64,000 bases of DNA from Paenibacillus phoenicis (GCF_034718895.1 NZ_JAYERP010000001.1:620001-684000), one strand, 5' to 3'; positions 51,124 to 59,774 are shown, numbered from the stretch's first letter. Notes: generated from the sequence alone by a model not told the origin. Numbers and translations are program-made.

Positions 51124-51157
51124 AAAGAAGCAGCCGTTTGAAAACGGCCGCTTCTTT
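51124..51157 (-). terminator. Terminator of the YitT-like gene
   Basis: AAAGAAGC-GCCGTTTT pairs with AAAACGGC-GCTTCTTT (one bulge) immediately after the minus-strand gene. Confidence 0.75.
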
Positions 51158-51168
51158 CAAGAAAACGC

Positions 51169-51999
51169 TTAACGACGCCGAAACGCGCCCATCACCCCGA
51201 CCGTTTCCACGATATTCACGAAAGCGGCGGGATCGGTTTGCTTGATGATTTCCCGCAGTTCAGCCAGTTCATAGCGGGTCGTGACGGTCATCAGCATATC
51301 TTTTTCTTTGTGGGAAAAAGCGCCCTGAGTTTTCATCAACGTAACCCCGCGCGGCAGCGTCAGCAGTCGTTCCAGCAGTGCTTCCGTTTTATCAGTGATA
51401 ATAAACAACGTGACTTTGATATGACTGATATGAATCAGGTCAACGACTTTGCCGGTAATATAGATCGAGACCATGGATGCCAGAGCAAGATCCCAGTTGC
51501 CTTCGAGATACCCCATCGCAAGGATGACAATGCCGTTTAGTCCGACGATCACATTGCCGACGGGGAAATCGCGGAAGCGGGTCACGATCGAACCTACGAT
51601 ATCGAAGCCGCCAGACGAGCCGCCGACGCGGAACGAGATCCCGCAACCGATGCCGACGAGCACACCGCCGAAGACCGCAGAGAGCAGGGTATCCGATGAC
51701 AGCAGCTTGTCCGGCGACGGGATCAAGGCGATGAACCAGGTCGTGGCGGCAACCGACAGGATGCTAAGTCCGATAAATCGTCTCCCTAGCAGAAACAATC
51801 CGGCGATCAGGAGCGGCACGTTATAAGCCAGATACATCGTGCTAATATCGAGTGGAGTGAAGTAGGCTGTCAGCATCGCTAACCCCGACACGCCGCCGCT
51901 GAGCAAATGAAGCGGTACAAGGAACAGATTAAAACCCGCAGCGATCAAAGCCGCCCCGAGTACAATGACAACCGCATTTCGAATTTCCTTTAACACCAT
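51169..51999 (-). CDS. YitT-family membrane protein (DUF161/DUF2179)
   Basis: A 276-residue protein with five or six membrane helices followed by a soluble DUF2179 domain. FNLFLVPLHLLSGGVSGLAM, AVFGGVLVGIGCGISFRVGG and SSGGFDIVGSIVTRF belong to the first domain. The C-terminal DUF2179 region starts near VTLFIITDKTEALLERLLTL and ends in the conserved KEKDMLMTVTTRYELAELRE. Function is unknown; the fold suggests transport. GAGGTG precedes the ATG. Confidence 0.9.
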   Translation of the reverse strand: MVLKEIRNAVVIVLGAALIAAGFNLFLVPLHLLSGGVSGLAMLTAYFTPLDISTMYLAYNVPLLIAGLFLLGRRFIGLSILSVAATTWFIALIPSPDKLLSSDTLLSAVFGGVLVGIGCGISFRVGGSSGGFDIVGSIVTRFRDFPVGNVIVGLNGIVILAMGYLEGNWDLALASMVSIYITGKVVDLIHISHIKVTLFIITDKTEALLERLLTLPRGVTLMKTQGAFSHKEKDMLMTVTTRYELAELREIIKQTDPAAFVNIVETVGVMGAFRRR

Positions 52000-52111
52000 C
52001 GTTCACCTCACGAAAATAGAGGAAGTATCCCAACCTGCTTGCTGGTATTCCATTTATGTTTTGTGCTATAATGTTTGAGATATTCTTGAGTAGGTACTCT
52101 TTTCCATTTTT

Positions 52112-52133
52112 CAAGCTAGTACCAAGCTAGTAC
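52112..52133 (+). repeat. Tandem 11-base repeat in the helicase gene leader
   Basis: CAAGCTAGTAC occurs twice without a gap. It lies in the 284-base gap between the YitT and helicase genes, where nothing else coding was seen. Confidence 0.6.
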
Positions 52134-52283
52134 TATGTAAAATTTACAGGCGGATTGGACAGCCTATATACGTTTGAAGGTCCCCGAGGTCAGGTTTTGA
52201 GTGTGGGCAAAGCAGGACTAAACGCTACTTAAGAATACCGTTAAGCTGGTGGAATGTCCACTATATAGAAGGAGTATGATACA

Positions 52284-53840
52284 TTGAACACATTTGCAGA
52301 TTTCGGCCTAGAGCCTAAAGTATTGCAAGCTATTACGGAACTTGGATTTGAAGAAGCAACACCGATCCAGGCGAAATCCATCCCGATCGCATTGTCCGGT
52401 CGCGATTTAATCGGACAAGCCCAGACGGGTACGGGGAAAACCGCGGCCTTCGGCCTGCCGCTGATCAACAAGATCCCTAAGGAAGAAGACCGTATCGTTG
52501 CGCTGGTTATGACCCCAACTCGGGAGCTGGCCATTCAGGTCGCTGAAGAAATCGGCAAGCTGTCCCGCTTTAAGGGTACCCGCTCTCTTCCCATCTACGG
52601 CGGACAAGACATCGTACGCCAAATTCGCGCATTAAAGAAGAAGCCCCAAATTATTATCGGTACGCCGGGCCGTTTGCTTGACCACATCAACCGGAAAACG
52701 ATCAAGCTTGACGATGTGAAAACCGTCGTTCTGGACGAAGCTGACGAAATGCTCGACATGGGCTTTATGGACGATATTCAATCGATCCTGAAGCTGGTTC
52801 CAGAAGATCGTCAAACGATGCTATTCTCCGCAACTATGCCGGCTAATATCCAGAAGCTGGCTCAGCAGTTCCTGAAAAATCCGGAGCACGTGTCCGTTAT
52901 TCCGAAACAGGTCAGCGCGCCGCTCATTGATCAAGCGTACATCGAGGTTCATGAACGGCAGAAATTTGATGCTTTGACCCGGTTGCTGGATATGGAGTCG
53001 CCAGAGCTGGCGATCGTGTTCGGCCGGACGAAGCGCCGCGTCGATGAATTGTCCGAAGCGCTGCAGAAGCAAGGCTATTCCGCCGACGGCCTGCACGGGG
53101 ACCTGTCGCAGAACCAACGTGACAACGTCATGCGTAAATTCCGTGACGGCAGCATCGACGTTCTCGTTGCAACCGACGTGGCTGCGCGCGGTTTGGACGT
53201 CTCCGGGGTTACCCATGTCGTGAACTTCGACCTGCCGCAGGATCCGGAAAGTTACGTTCACCGGATCGGCCGTACGGGCCGTGCCGGGAAAGAAGGGGTA
53301 GCGTGGTCCTTCGTGACGCCGCGCGAAATGGATCACCTGCGCTTTATCGAACGGATTACCCGTCATAAGATTGCTCGCAAGCCGCTGCCAAGTATTGCTG
53401 AAGCGATCGAAGGCAAGCAACGGATTATTGCGGAACGCTTGATCGAGCTGGTGGAGAACGGTGAACTGAACGAGAACAAGGGCATTGCGATCCAGCTCTT
53501 GGAGCAATACGATTCGGTGAACCTGTTGGCGGCTGCGTTTAAGCTGATCACGGGTGACAAGAATGAGAAAGTCAGCATCGAGCTGACACCGGAAGAACCG
53601 ATCCGCGTGAAACGCCGCAACCCGGACATCCGTTCCAGCGGGCGGAAACCGTCAGGTTACGGCAATCGCGGCGGTGGATACCGGCGTGATTCCCAAGGCG
53701 GCCGCGGAGGTTATGGCAAAGGCGGATACAACCGCGACGGCCGTGACTATCGTTCCTCCGACCGCAAGCCGCGTACCAGCTCGGGCGGCGGAGACCGCAG
53801 ACCTTCGAAATACGACGACAACTCCTCGTTCGACAATTAA
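52284..53840 (+). CDS. cshA: DEAD-box RNA helicase, CshA-like
   Basis: A 518-residue ATP-dependent RNA helicase that helps unwind RNA for decay and ribosome assembly, often needed in the cold. Motifs: Q motif [48 protein letters not shown], and [13 protein letters not shown]. After the helicase core (about 1-370) comes a dimerisation-like region and a Gly/Arg/Tyr-rich RNA-binding tail from about 445 ([20 protein letters not shown]). TTG 52284 has AAGGAG ten bases upstream. The long leader is typical of cold-responsive genes. Confidence 0.93.
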   Translation: MNTFADFGLEPKVLQAITELGFEEATPIQAKSIPIALSGRDLIGQAQTGTGKTAAFGLPLINKIPKEEDRIVALVMTPTRELAIQVAEEIGKLSRFKGTRSLPIYGGQDIVRQIRALKKKPQIIIGTPGRLLDHINRKTIKLDDVKTVVLDEADEMLDMGFMDDIQSILKLVPEDRQTMLFSATMPANIQKLAQQFLKNPEHVSVIPKQVSAPLIDQAYIEVHERQKFDALTRLLDMESPELAIVFGRTKRRVDELSEALQKQGYSADGLHGDLSQNQRDNVMRKFRDGSIDVLVATDVAARGLDVSGVTHVVNFDLPQDPESYVHRIGRTGRAGKEGVAWSFVTPREMDHLRFIERITRHKIARKPLPSIAEAIEGKQRIIAERLIELVENGELNENKGIAIQLLEQYDSVNLLAAAFKLITGDKNEKVSIELTPEEPIRVKRRNPDIRSSGRKPSGYGNRGGGYRRDSQGGRGGYGKGGYNRDGRDYRSSDRKPRTSSGGGDRRPSKYDDNSSFDN

Positions 53841-53877
53841 GCGGATCCTGGAGGTTGTTCGAATATCCTAAATGAAA

Positions 53878-53901
53878 GAAGACGGAGGAACCTCCGTCTT
53901 C
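53878..53901 (+). terminator. Terminator of the helicase gene
   Basis: GAAGACGGAGG / CCTCCGTCTTC with a 2-base AA centre (effectively a 4-base loop), then TTCTTGTTTG. Probably bidirectional with the next gene. Confidence 0.7.
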
Positions 53902-53915
53902 TTCTTGTTTGTTCA

Positions 53916-54017
53916 TTACAGATGAATTGTACGGCTCACGATTACGAGCAGAATGAACAGAACCAGAATCGTACCCGTGGAAGTCCAGAATCCACCGCCA
54001 TATCCTACGCCGGACAT
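53916..54017 (-). CDS. YjcZ-family micro-protein
   Basis: A 33-residue protein: MSGVGYGGGFWTSTGTILVL, then FILLVIVSRTIHL. The Gly/Tyr-rich head and a single hydrophobic helix are the pattern of the YjcZ family, which appears in sporulating Bacillales, often in several copies. AAAGGAGG sits six bases before the ATG. Function is unknown; a spore or membrane role is usually assumed. Too short for ordinary gene calling. Confidence 0.75.
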   Translation of the reverse strand: MSGVGYGGGFWTSTGTILVLFILLVIVSRTIHL

Positions 54018-54203
54018 GTGATAACCTCCTTTGATGATGTTGATGGTTTGAAGTTACGGTATATACTATGGCACAGCGGCCTGTTGAGATTAGACGCTTA
54101 CCCAAAGCAGTACAAATTAGGCGCTGGAACGAGCTGGACGAATCATGTATAGTTAATATAGGCAGAGCGATCCACTATACAACGCTTGAGAGGGGAACTT
54201 TAC

Positions 54204-55010
54204 TTGGAATACAAAGGTTTAATGGGCGGATTTTATAAAATTACCGAATGGATTATGCGGATTGCCGGCAGTAACCTGCTGTGGCTGCTGTGCTCATCGC
54301 CATTTATGATCGTCCTTGCGATGAAGCTGCTCTTGGTGTTGCAATCACCGACGCCTCAGCCGGAGACGCTGACGATTTGGGTTATGGGTGTTTTGGCACC
54401 GTTTACACTGTTTCCAGCAACCGCCGCTTTATTTTCCGTGACTCGGAAATGGGTGATGGGGGAAAGCGACTTGAGTATTATCAAAGTCTACTTCAAAGGG
54501 TACAAAGAGAACTACAAGCAAAGCATGGTCGGCGGTATTTTCTATACGATCCTGTTCGCGATTATGTATGTGGACTATGAAGTCTACATGAACCAGATGA
54601 ACAACCTGCAGATGATTGGCATGGTGATGCTGTTCTTCCTGTTGATCTTATCCCTGTCGTTGTTTAACTTCTTCTCGCTGGTGGCGCATTACCATCTGGG
54701 TGCGCTTCAGTTGATCAAGAATGCGATCCTGTTTACGATTCTTCGGCCGTTTCGGACCTTGTCCACGCTGATCTGCGCGGGTGTGCTTGGTTTTCTGACT
54801 TTACGCTTCGGCTGGTTGATCTTCTTCGGGTTCGGCAGCTTAACTGCCTTCGTGGCGTTTTATAACTTCTACATCGCTTATAACAAGATCCAGGAGAAGG
54901 TGGAGCGGATGCGCCAAAACGAAGACGCTTCGAATAATGGTAGCACCCAGCAAGACGACGAGGACCTGGCGCTTGAACTTCCTTCGAGTGAGGAAAAAGA
55001 GAAGGATTGA
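54204..55010 (+). CDS. DUF624 family membrane protein (YesL-like)
   Basis: A 268-residue protein with about five to six membrane helices. It starts LEYKGLMGGFYKITEWIMRI, then AGSNLLWLLCSSPFMIVLAM, and the conserved FTLFPATAALFSVTRKWVMG, which mark DUF624/YesL. Some YesL proteins lie in carbohydrate-uptake operons, but this one is alone. A charged tail (ERMRQNEDASNNGSTQQDDE) follows. TTG 54204 is chosen because GAGAGGGG precedes it by eight bases. Confidence 0.85.
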   Translation: MEYKGLMGGFYKITEWIMRIAGSNLLWLLCSSPFMIVLAMKLLLVLQSPTPQPETLTIWVMGVLAPFTLFPATAALFSVTRKWVMGESDLSIIKVYFKGYKENYKQSMVGGIFYTILFAIMYVDYEVYMNQMNNLQMIGMVMLFFLLILSLSLFNFFSLVAHYHLGALQLIKNAILFTILRPFRTLSTLICAGVLGFLTLRFGWLIFFGFGSLTAFVAFYNFYIAYNKIQEKVERMRQNEDASNNGSTQQDDEDLALELPSSEEKEKD

Positions 55011-55050
55011 AAAATGGCTTAAATTGCCATCATCTTCCTTGTTAGATGAG

Positions 55051-55079
55051 TTTACATTTGCTTAATGAAGCCGTATAAT
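55051..55079 (+). promoter_or_regulatory. Promoter of the 6S RNA
   Basis: TTTACA and TATAAT with a 17-base spacer, ending seven bases before the proposed RNA start. Confidence 0.75.
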
Positions 55080-55085
55080 AGGTGT

Positions 55086-55278
55086 ACGTCCTGCGATGTG
55101 CGTTTCGGTTTCCGTTATTTTGAACCAATGACAGTTATCTCGGGAGACCTACATTGCGCCGCCGCTGAAAGGCCCTATCCATCGGATGAGGGGACTTCAA
55201 AAGCGTCGTTGCGGTCACCCACCTGCGGGTGCAGGTTCGAGATAATGTAATCGGACGGCATAGGCGGGTCTATGATGA
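55086..55278 (+). ncRNA. ssrS: 6S RNA
   Basis: A non-coding RNA that mimics an open promoter and binds sigma-A RNA polymerase. Conserved blocks of the Gram-positive form are present: GTCCTGCGATGTGCG near the 5' end, ATTTTGAACC, GTTATCTCGGGAGACCTACA, AAAGGCCC, CACCCACCTGCGGGTGCAGG, TTCGAGATAATGTAATCGGA and the closing CGGACGGCATAGGCGGGTC. GTTATCTCGG pairs with the later CGAGATAA to flank the central bulge. The 5' and 3' ends pair loosely. A sigma-A promoter and terminator bracket it. Exact ends are estimated to within about 10 bases. Confidence 0.85.
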
Positions 55279-55290
55279 AGCATGAGAATG

Positions 55291-55337
55291 GTACCTTGTA
55301 CTCTTTTCGCTTGAGAAAAGGGACAAGGTGCTTTTTT
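55291..55337 (+). terminator. Terminator of the 6S RNA
   Basis: ACCTTGT-CTTTTC pairs with GAGAAAAG-GGACAAGGT around GCTT, then six T residues. Confidence 0.8.
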
Positions 55338-55454
55338 GTTTGTGCCAAAATGTTCAGCCTCGCTTTTGTTTGTCTGCCAAGAATGTTAAACTAGAAATTA
55401 AGAAAAACGCATACCCAAGTCACATGGGGCAGGATCGTGAAGGAGGAAGAACAG

Positions 55455-55853
55455 TTGTCATTCAAGCGAACGTTAATCGGCATTTTCCGCAGCCAAGAAG
55501 GGACCAGCGACCGTGCGAAGATGCCCGAACTCAAAACAAGATATTATCAATTATCCAAAGAGAAATGCTGGGAGGAAGTTTCCTCAACCTTAAAGAAAAT
55601 TCCGGGCTATAAGGTGCTGCATGAAGTGCCGTCCGTCGGCGAGATTACGCTGGAGAAACGGACCAGCCTCGGACGCGTGATGGACATTACCGTATCGATC
55701 GTGGGCACCGGGCCGGTACGGAGCGCGATTGATATTTACTCGGCGACACGTGGATCGATGGGGGATCTCGGCGCAAATTACCGTAACATTCTTCAACTTT
55801 TCTCTGTGCTGGATAAGAAGCTGGCGGCTTATAAAGTGTCCTCGAACCAGTAA
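55455..55853 (+). CDS. DUF1499-like protein
   Basis: A 132-residue cytosolic protein: LSFKRTLIGIFRSQEGTSDR, RYYQLSKEKCWEEVSSTLKK, TSLGRVMDITVSIVGTGPV, and the C-terminal RSAIDIYSATRGSMGDLGAN with YRNILQLFSVL. The ending (S-A-T-R-x-S-x-x-D-L-G-x-N) recalls DUF1499. Function is unknown. TTG 55455 is favoured as AAGGAGGAA lies seven bases upstream. It follows the 6S RNA gene and ends in a bidirectional terminator. Confidence 0.7.
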   Translation: MSFKRTLIGIFRSQEGTSDRAKMPELKTRYYQLSKEKCWEEVSSTLKKIPGYKVLHEVPSVGEITLEKRTSLGRVMDITVSIVGTGPVRSAIDIYSATRGSMGDLGANYRNILQLFSVLDKKLAAYKVSSNQ

Positions 55854-55870
55854 ATCCGCTTGACTACGAC

Positions 55871-55912
55871 AAAAAAAAAGCGAGCAGGGAGATTCCTCTC
55901 CTACTCGCTTTT
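55871..55912. terminator. Bidirectional terminator before tpx
   Basis: AAGCGAG-AGGGAG pairs with CTCTCC-CTCGCTT around ATTC, with nine A residues on one side and T on the other. Confidence 0.85.
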
Positions 55913-55935
55913 CGTTTGTGCCGAAGGGCCTTCGA

Positions 55936-56457
55936 TTAAGAAAGCAGCGCTTTAACGGCAGCCACCGGTTTTTCATAATCCGGATGCTCGGTCATTTCCT
56001 TCAATACTTCGACGTATTGGATCTTGTTGTCTTTATCGACGACAAACACGGCACGCATGTCGAGCGCGAACTCTTTGATGAGCACGCCGTAGGCTTTGCC
56101 AAAGGAGTTGTCTTTGTAATCCGACAACGTGATGACGCGATCCACGCCAGCGGCGCCGCACCAGCGGGCTTGGGCAAAAGGCAGGTCGGCACTGACCGTC
56201 AGCACAACGACGTCATCGCCAAGGCCGGCAGCTTCTTGGTTAAACCGGCGCGTTTGCGCGTCGCAGACGCCTGTATCCAGCGAAGGAACCACGCTGATCA
56301 GTTTGATTTTGCCGGCGAAGTCCTGGAGTGTGGCTTCTTCCAGCAGGTTTTTATTCAAGCGGAAATCCGGAGCCGTATCGCCAACTTTAAGTTCCGGTCC
56401 GATCAGCGTGATCGGATTGCCTTTAAATGTAGCTACATTTGCGCGTTCTTGGGCCAT
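55936..56457 (-). CDS. tpx: Thiol peroxidase
   Basis: A 173-residue 2-Cys peroxiredoxin of the Tpx class that reduces hydrogen and alkyl peroxides with thioredoxin. The peroxidatic Cys sits in [18 protein letters not shown] and the resolving Cys in [14 protein letters not shown], about 34 residues later, the correct Tpx spacing. [20 protein letters not shown] is also conserved. It ends the minus-strand unit. GGAGG lies close before the ATG. Upstream a TATAAT (minus) is present; only half of a PerR box was found. Confidence 0.96.
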   Translation of the reverse strand: MAQERANVATFKGNPITLIGPELKVGDTAPDFRLNKNLLEEATLQDFAGKIKLISVVPSLDTGVCDAQTRRFNQEAAGLGDDVVVLTVSADLPFAQARWCGAAGVDRVITLSDYKDNSFGKAYGVLIKEFALDMRAVFVVDKDNKIQYVEVLKEMTEHPDYEKPVAAVKALLS

Positions 56458-56500
56458 GTTTATTTCCTCCTAGTCAGATGGATTTATTCAATCAAATTTA

Positions 56501-56531
56501 ATTATAATCGTTTTGAAAAGAAAATGTCCAA
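56501..56531 (-). promoter_or_regulatory. Probable promoter of tpx
   Basis: On the minus strand TTGGAC (56531-56526) and TATAAT (56506-56501) are separated by 19 bases. Confidence 0.45.
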
Positions 56532-56562
56532 CATTAGGAAAAACAACGGTAAGGAGGATCCG

Positions 56563-57177
56563 ATGATTTTCATACGATACGAAAACTGGCGAAGTTACCT
56601 GCGATATTATCCCGTTACCTGCTTGCTCCTGGCGGCCAACATCGTGATGTTTATCGTGCTTACGCTGAATGGGGGATCGAGGAACGGGCTCACCCTGCTA
56701 AGGTTCGGGGCAATGAGCGACATCGAGCCCTTTGCCGGACAAAGCTGGCGGTTGTTTACGGCGATGTTTCTTCACAACGGGTTTGATCACCTGTTTTCCA
56801 ACTCGTTTGCGATCCTGGTATTTGCGCCGCCGCTGGAGCGTCTGCTCGGCTGGTGGCGATATGCCTTGGTCTATTTGGGCAGCGGACTGGTCGGAAACCT
56901 CATCAGTATGGGTGTGTACCAGTTTAGCTCGGTCCCTCATATCTCGGTTGGGGCCTCAGGCGCTGTCTATGGTGTGTATGGCGCGTTTCTCTACATTGCC
57001 TTGCTGCAGCGTCACCTGATGGATGAAAGCTCGCGAAAAACGCTGTACAGCCTTCTCATTATCGGGGTGATCTATTCGGTATTGGTTCCCAAGATCAACC
57101 TGGCCGCTCATTTTGGCGGGCTTGTCGGCGGCTTTTTTATCTATGGACTCATTGTCCGCTTGTTAAAACGGCGTTGA
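56563..57177 (+). CDS. Rhomboid-family intramembrane protease
   Basis: A 204-residue, six-helix membrane serine protease. The catalytic Ser is in SVGASGAVYGVYGAFLYIAL and the catalytic His in NLAAHFGGLVGGFFIY, the usual rhomboid dyad. The L1 loop has WRLFTAMFLHNGFDHLFSNS with the conserved WR and HxxxN pattern. It may cut membrane-bound proteins; substrate unknown. AAGGAGG precedes the ATG. It is divergent from tpx and stands alone. Confidence 0.92.
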   Translation: MIFIRYENWRSYLRYYPVTCLLLAANIVMFIVLTLNGGSRNGLTLLRFGAMSDIEPFAGQSWRLFTAMFLHNGFDHLFSNSFAILVFAPPLERLLGWWRYALVYLGSGLVGNLISMGVYQFSSVPHISVGASGAVYGVYGAFLYIALLQRHLMDESSRKTLYSLLIIGVIYSVLVPKINLAAHFGGLVGGFFIYGLIVRLLKRR

Positions 57178-57273
57178 ACCAATGGATTGTAAATGGTACA
57201 TTAAATTTAGAGTATTATGTCATCAGAAGATGTTCGATGTTCGTAGCACATGCGAAATGGAGCGATCAGATTC

Positions 57274-58191
57274 GTGGAATTAAGACAACTGCAGTATTTT
57301 GTAAAAGTGGCGAGGAAAGAGCACGTGACTCAGGCTGCCGAGGAACTGCACGTCGCCCAATCGGCGGTAAGCCGGCAAATTCACCAGCTCGAGCAGGAGC
57401 TTGGCGTTAATTTGTTTATGCAGAAGGGCAGGAATCTCCACCTTACCGCTGTGGGGCAGCTATTCTGCAGCCGGGTGGAGATGATTCTGAAGGATCTCGA
57501 CCGGGCCGTGAGCGAGGTGCACGAATTTCTCGATCCGGAGCAAGGGGAAATTCGCTTAGGCTTCCCCAATAGCCTAGGTATTCATATGATTCCCAGCGTG
57601 GTGGCGGAATTCCGCAAGCTGTATCCCAATGTGAAGTTTCGTTTTAGGCAAGGCACTTATCCTACGTTAATTCGGGATGTGGTTTCAGGGGAAGTGGATT
57701 TAGCCTTTATTTCTCCGTTTCCGGAAAATCATGATCAAGTCACCGGCAATGTGGTATTAACCGAGGATTTGGTGGCCATCCTTCCGCCGGGGCATCCTTT
57801 GGCTGGTGAGCAAAGCATCAAGCTCAGCCAGCTTAAGGACGAGAAGTTTATTTTGTTCAGCAAAGGCTATTCCTTGCGGCCAATCGTTTGGCATGCCTGC
57901 CTGGAGGCAGGGTTTACGCCAAAAATCGCCTTCGAGGGCGAAGAGACCGATACGATCCGGGGGCTGGTTGCGGCTGGGATGGGCGTAAGTCTGCTGCCGG
58001 AAATGGCGCTGTTTCAGAGCTTTACGCTTCAGCCGATCCGTGTGCGGATTTCGGAACCTAAGGTCACCCGCACCATTGGGCTGATTCATCGGGTCGACGA
58101 GAAACTGCCGCTGGTAGCCCAATCGTTCCGAATGTTCCTGCTGGAATACTTTGGGCTTCAGGTGGATACGCCGCCAAACCAGCAGCAGTAA
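57274..58191 (+). CDS. LysR-family regulator, GltC-like
   Basis: A 305-residue LysR regulator. GTG 57274 gives VELRQLQYFVKVARKEHVTQ and the helix-turn-helix AQSAVSRQIHQLEQELGVNL, nearly the same as the start of GltC/YwbI-type regulators; the effector domain follows from about 90. GGAG precedes the GTG by about 11 bases. The regulon is unclear: neighbours are a rhomboid gene and, convergently, a peptidase. It may control a distant operon. Confidence 0.87.
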   Translation: MELRQLQYFVKVARKEHVTQAAEELHVAQSAVSRQIHQLEQELGVNLFMQKGRNLHLTAVGQLFCSRVEMILKDLDRAVSEVHEFLDPEQGEIRLGFPNSLGIHMIPSVVAEFRKLYPNVKFRFRQGTYPTLIRDVVSGEVDLAFISPFPENHDQVTGNVVLTEDLVAILPPGHPLAGEQSIKLSQLKDEKFILFSKGYSLRPIVWHACLEAGFTPKIAFEGEETDTIRGLVAAGMGVSLLPEMALFQSFTLQPIRVRISEPKVTRTIGLIHRVDEKLPLVAQSFRMFLLEYFGLQVDTPPNQQQ

Positions 58192-58232
58192 TTGAATCAT
58201 CATGGAACGTTCTCCGAGATGTGGGGACGAAA

Positions 58233-58285
58233 AAAAAGGCTGCACGATCTCGAGCCCATGGGCTCGGTACCGTGCAGCCTTTTTG
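58233..58285. terminator. Large bidirectional terminator
   Basis: AAAGGCTGCACG-CGAGCCC pairs with GGCTCG-CGTGCAGCCTTTTT around CATG, with A and T tracts on both flanks. It separates the convergent LysR and peptidase genes. Confidence 0.92.
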
Positions 58286-58298
58286 TTTGGTTTACTTG

Positions 58299-58979
58299 TT
58301 ATTCGCGGTTGCTTGTGAAAATCAGGATGTAACGCAGCAGCTCCAAAATGGAGATCAAAGCGGCAGCTACATAAGTCAAAGCCGCGGCGTTTAATACTTT
58401 GCCAACTCCGCGTGCTTCATTAGGCGAAATAAAGCCTTGTTGAAGCATGATCTTGCGGGCCCGGTTGCTGGCGTTAAACTCGACCGGCAGCGTCACGATC
58501 TGGAACAAAACGGCCGCGGAGAAGAAGATAATCCCCAGACCGATCAGGTTCAGCGCGCCGAACAGGAAACCAGCCAGAAGCAAGAAAGGAGCAACCCCCG
58601 AGGCGAAGTTCACCACCGGGAACATCCGATGACGCAGCACCAGCATCGGGTACTTCTGCTTGTGCTGGATTGCGTGTCCTACCTCGTGGCAAGCGACGGC
58701 TACCGCAGAGATGGAGCTCTCATAATACACCGGCTCTGACAAGCGGACCACGCGGTGAATCGGGTCGTAGTGGTCCGTCAGGGCGCCGTGCACAGGCTCG
58801 ATCGGGACATCATAGAGACCGTTCGCATCCAGCATACGTCTTGCGGCATCATGGCCGGTTAAGCCATAGAGGTTCTGGACCTTCGCCCATTTGTTAAATG
58901 TGCCTTTGACCCGAAACTGCGCCCACAGGGACAACCCAAATGCGAGCAGAATGGGGATCAGCATCACGTCTGAATACAT
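58299..58979 (-). CDS. yugP: Membrane zinc metallopeptidase (YugP family)
   Basis: A 226-residue membrane protein. HEVGHAIQHKQKYPMLVLRH supplies the HExxH zinc site at about residues 108-112, preceded by YESSISAVAVAC. Helices at about 5-20, 130-155 and 158-175 (FLLLAGFLFGALNLIGLGII) and one near the C-terminus anchor it. The third zinc ligand is probably in the later EFNASNRARK segment. The family is widespread in Bacillales with no proven substrate. It may share a leader with the MerR gene upstream on the same strand. Confidence 0.9.
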   Translation of the reverse strand: MYSDVMLIPILLAFGLSLWAQFRVKGTFNKWAKVQNLYGLTGHDAARRMLDANGLYDVPIEPVHGALTDHYDPIHRVVRLSEPVYYESSISAVAVACHEVGHAIQHKQKYPMLVLRHRMFPVVNFASGVAPFLLLAGFLFGALNLIGLGIIFFSAAVLFQIVTLPVEFNASNRARKIMLQQGFISPNEARGVGKVLNAAALTYVAAALISILELLRYILIFTSNRE

Positions 58980-59042
58980 GAATCATTCCTCCATATGATT
59001 TAGTTATCAAAGAAGTAACTGAGGTTGTTTCAGGAGTAAAAG

Positions 59043-59468
59043 TTAGGAAAAGGGTCCGTGATTCAATAACAGCCGGATGGCTTCCATGCAGGCCAAGCTT
59101 TGCGGCAGCAAATTCGCGAAGGCGCGTTTGGCCTGGTTGGGCTGCAAGCTGGAAATGAGCGGCTCCAGCTCTTTGACTTCGCGTTCCAGCTGCTGCATAT
59201 GGAGCTCTAATGAGCTTAGCTTCTCCGTCACTTGTTCTTCCGGAGAAACTCGGTGCCACTGGTCCAGCTTCTCACGGATCTCTTCCAACGTATATTTCTC
59301 CTGTTTCAATTGATTAATACGTTCCAGCCTGATCAAGGTTTCAGCACTGTATAAACGATAATTTGTCTGGGTTCGCTTCTCCGGGGAGATCAGCCCGAGC
59401 TTCGTATAATAATCGATCGTACGCTCACTCACATCAGCTGCCTTCGCTAACTCTCCGATCCGGTACAG
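59043..59468 (-). CDS. MerR-family regulator, probably with a CTG start
   Basis: A 141-residue regulator. From CTG 59468 the frame reads LYRIGELAKAADVSERTIDY, the standard MerR N-terminus with the first helix-turn-helix; the next blocks are YTKLGLISPEKRTQTNYRLY and the coiled coil EKYTLEEIREKLDQWHRVSP. GGAG is eight bases before the CTG. If GTG 59432 (VSERTIDYY) were used, the first DNA-binding helix would be lost, so CTG is more sensible. No Cys metal site was found, so the ligand is not a simple metal. Divergent from the ammonium transporter gene. Confidence 0.7.
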   Translation of the reverse strand: MYRIGELAKAADVSERTIDYYTKLGLISPEKRTQTNYRLYSAETLIRLERINQLKQEKYTLEEIREKLDQWHRVSPEEQVTEKLSSLELHMQQLEREVKELEPLISSLQPNQAKRAFANLLPQSLACMEAIRLLLNHGPFS

Positions 59469-59473
59469 TTTCT

Positions 59474-59488
59474 TTACTCCAAGTTCAT
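59474..59488 (-). other. Four-codon upstream frame before the MerR gene
   Basis: ATGAACTTGGAGTAA lies five bases before the CTG; GAGAGGTG precedes its ATG. The GGAG of its last codons is the ribosome site of the regulator, so translation could be coupled. Confidence 0.35.
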
Positions 59489-59692
59489 CACCTCTCCCGA
59501 CAATTCCAAAGGATTGAGTTCTATATTTATTCTATTTATCCCCATAATACTTAACAACAAGCATACAGTCAAACGTCATACTTTATTTTTGTCAGTAACT
59601 ATAGGAGGATTCGTTAAAGGAGGATTCATTAAAAAACCTTACATTCAATGTAATAATACATACAATTTAGCGGTTTTTTTTGAAAAAAGTAT

Positions 59693-59720
59693 TGTCATCC
59701 CTGAAGCTTTCTCTTATAAT
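59693..59720 (+). promoter_or_regulatory. Promoter of the ammonium transporter
   Basis: TTGTCA (59693-59698) and TATAAT (59715-59720) with a 16-base spacer. Confidence 0.65.
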
Positions 59721-59740
59721 CACATTAACAATTCATTATG

Positions 59741-59757
59741 TGTTAGGAAACTTAACA
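59741..59757. promoter_or_regulatory. GlnR/TnrA box
   Basis: TGTTAGGAAACTTAACA fits TGTnAn7TnACA exactly. It is about 20 bases after the -10 and 18 before the start codon, so binding there would block transcription rather than activate it. Confidence 0.7.
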
Positions 59758-59774
59758 TTAGGGGAGTGTTCAAA

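Noticed and set aside
56490-56515. PerR box before tpx
   Set aside because: Only one half-site (TTATAAT) fits; the other half matches at about two of seven positions.
55918-56562. Plus-strand extension of the rhomboid frame across tpx
   Set aside because: It is antisense to tpx. The rhomboid start at 56563 has its own AAGGAGG.
59514-59774. N-terminal extension of the ammonium transporter
   Set aside because: The frame is open by chance through the promoter and GlnR box; ATG 59775 has a ribosome site and starts a proper signal peptide.
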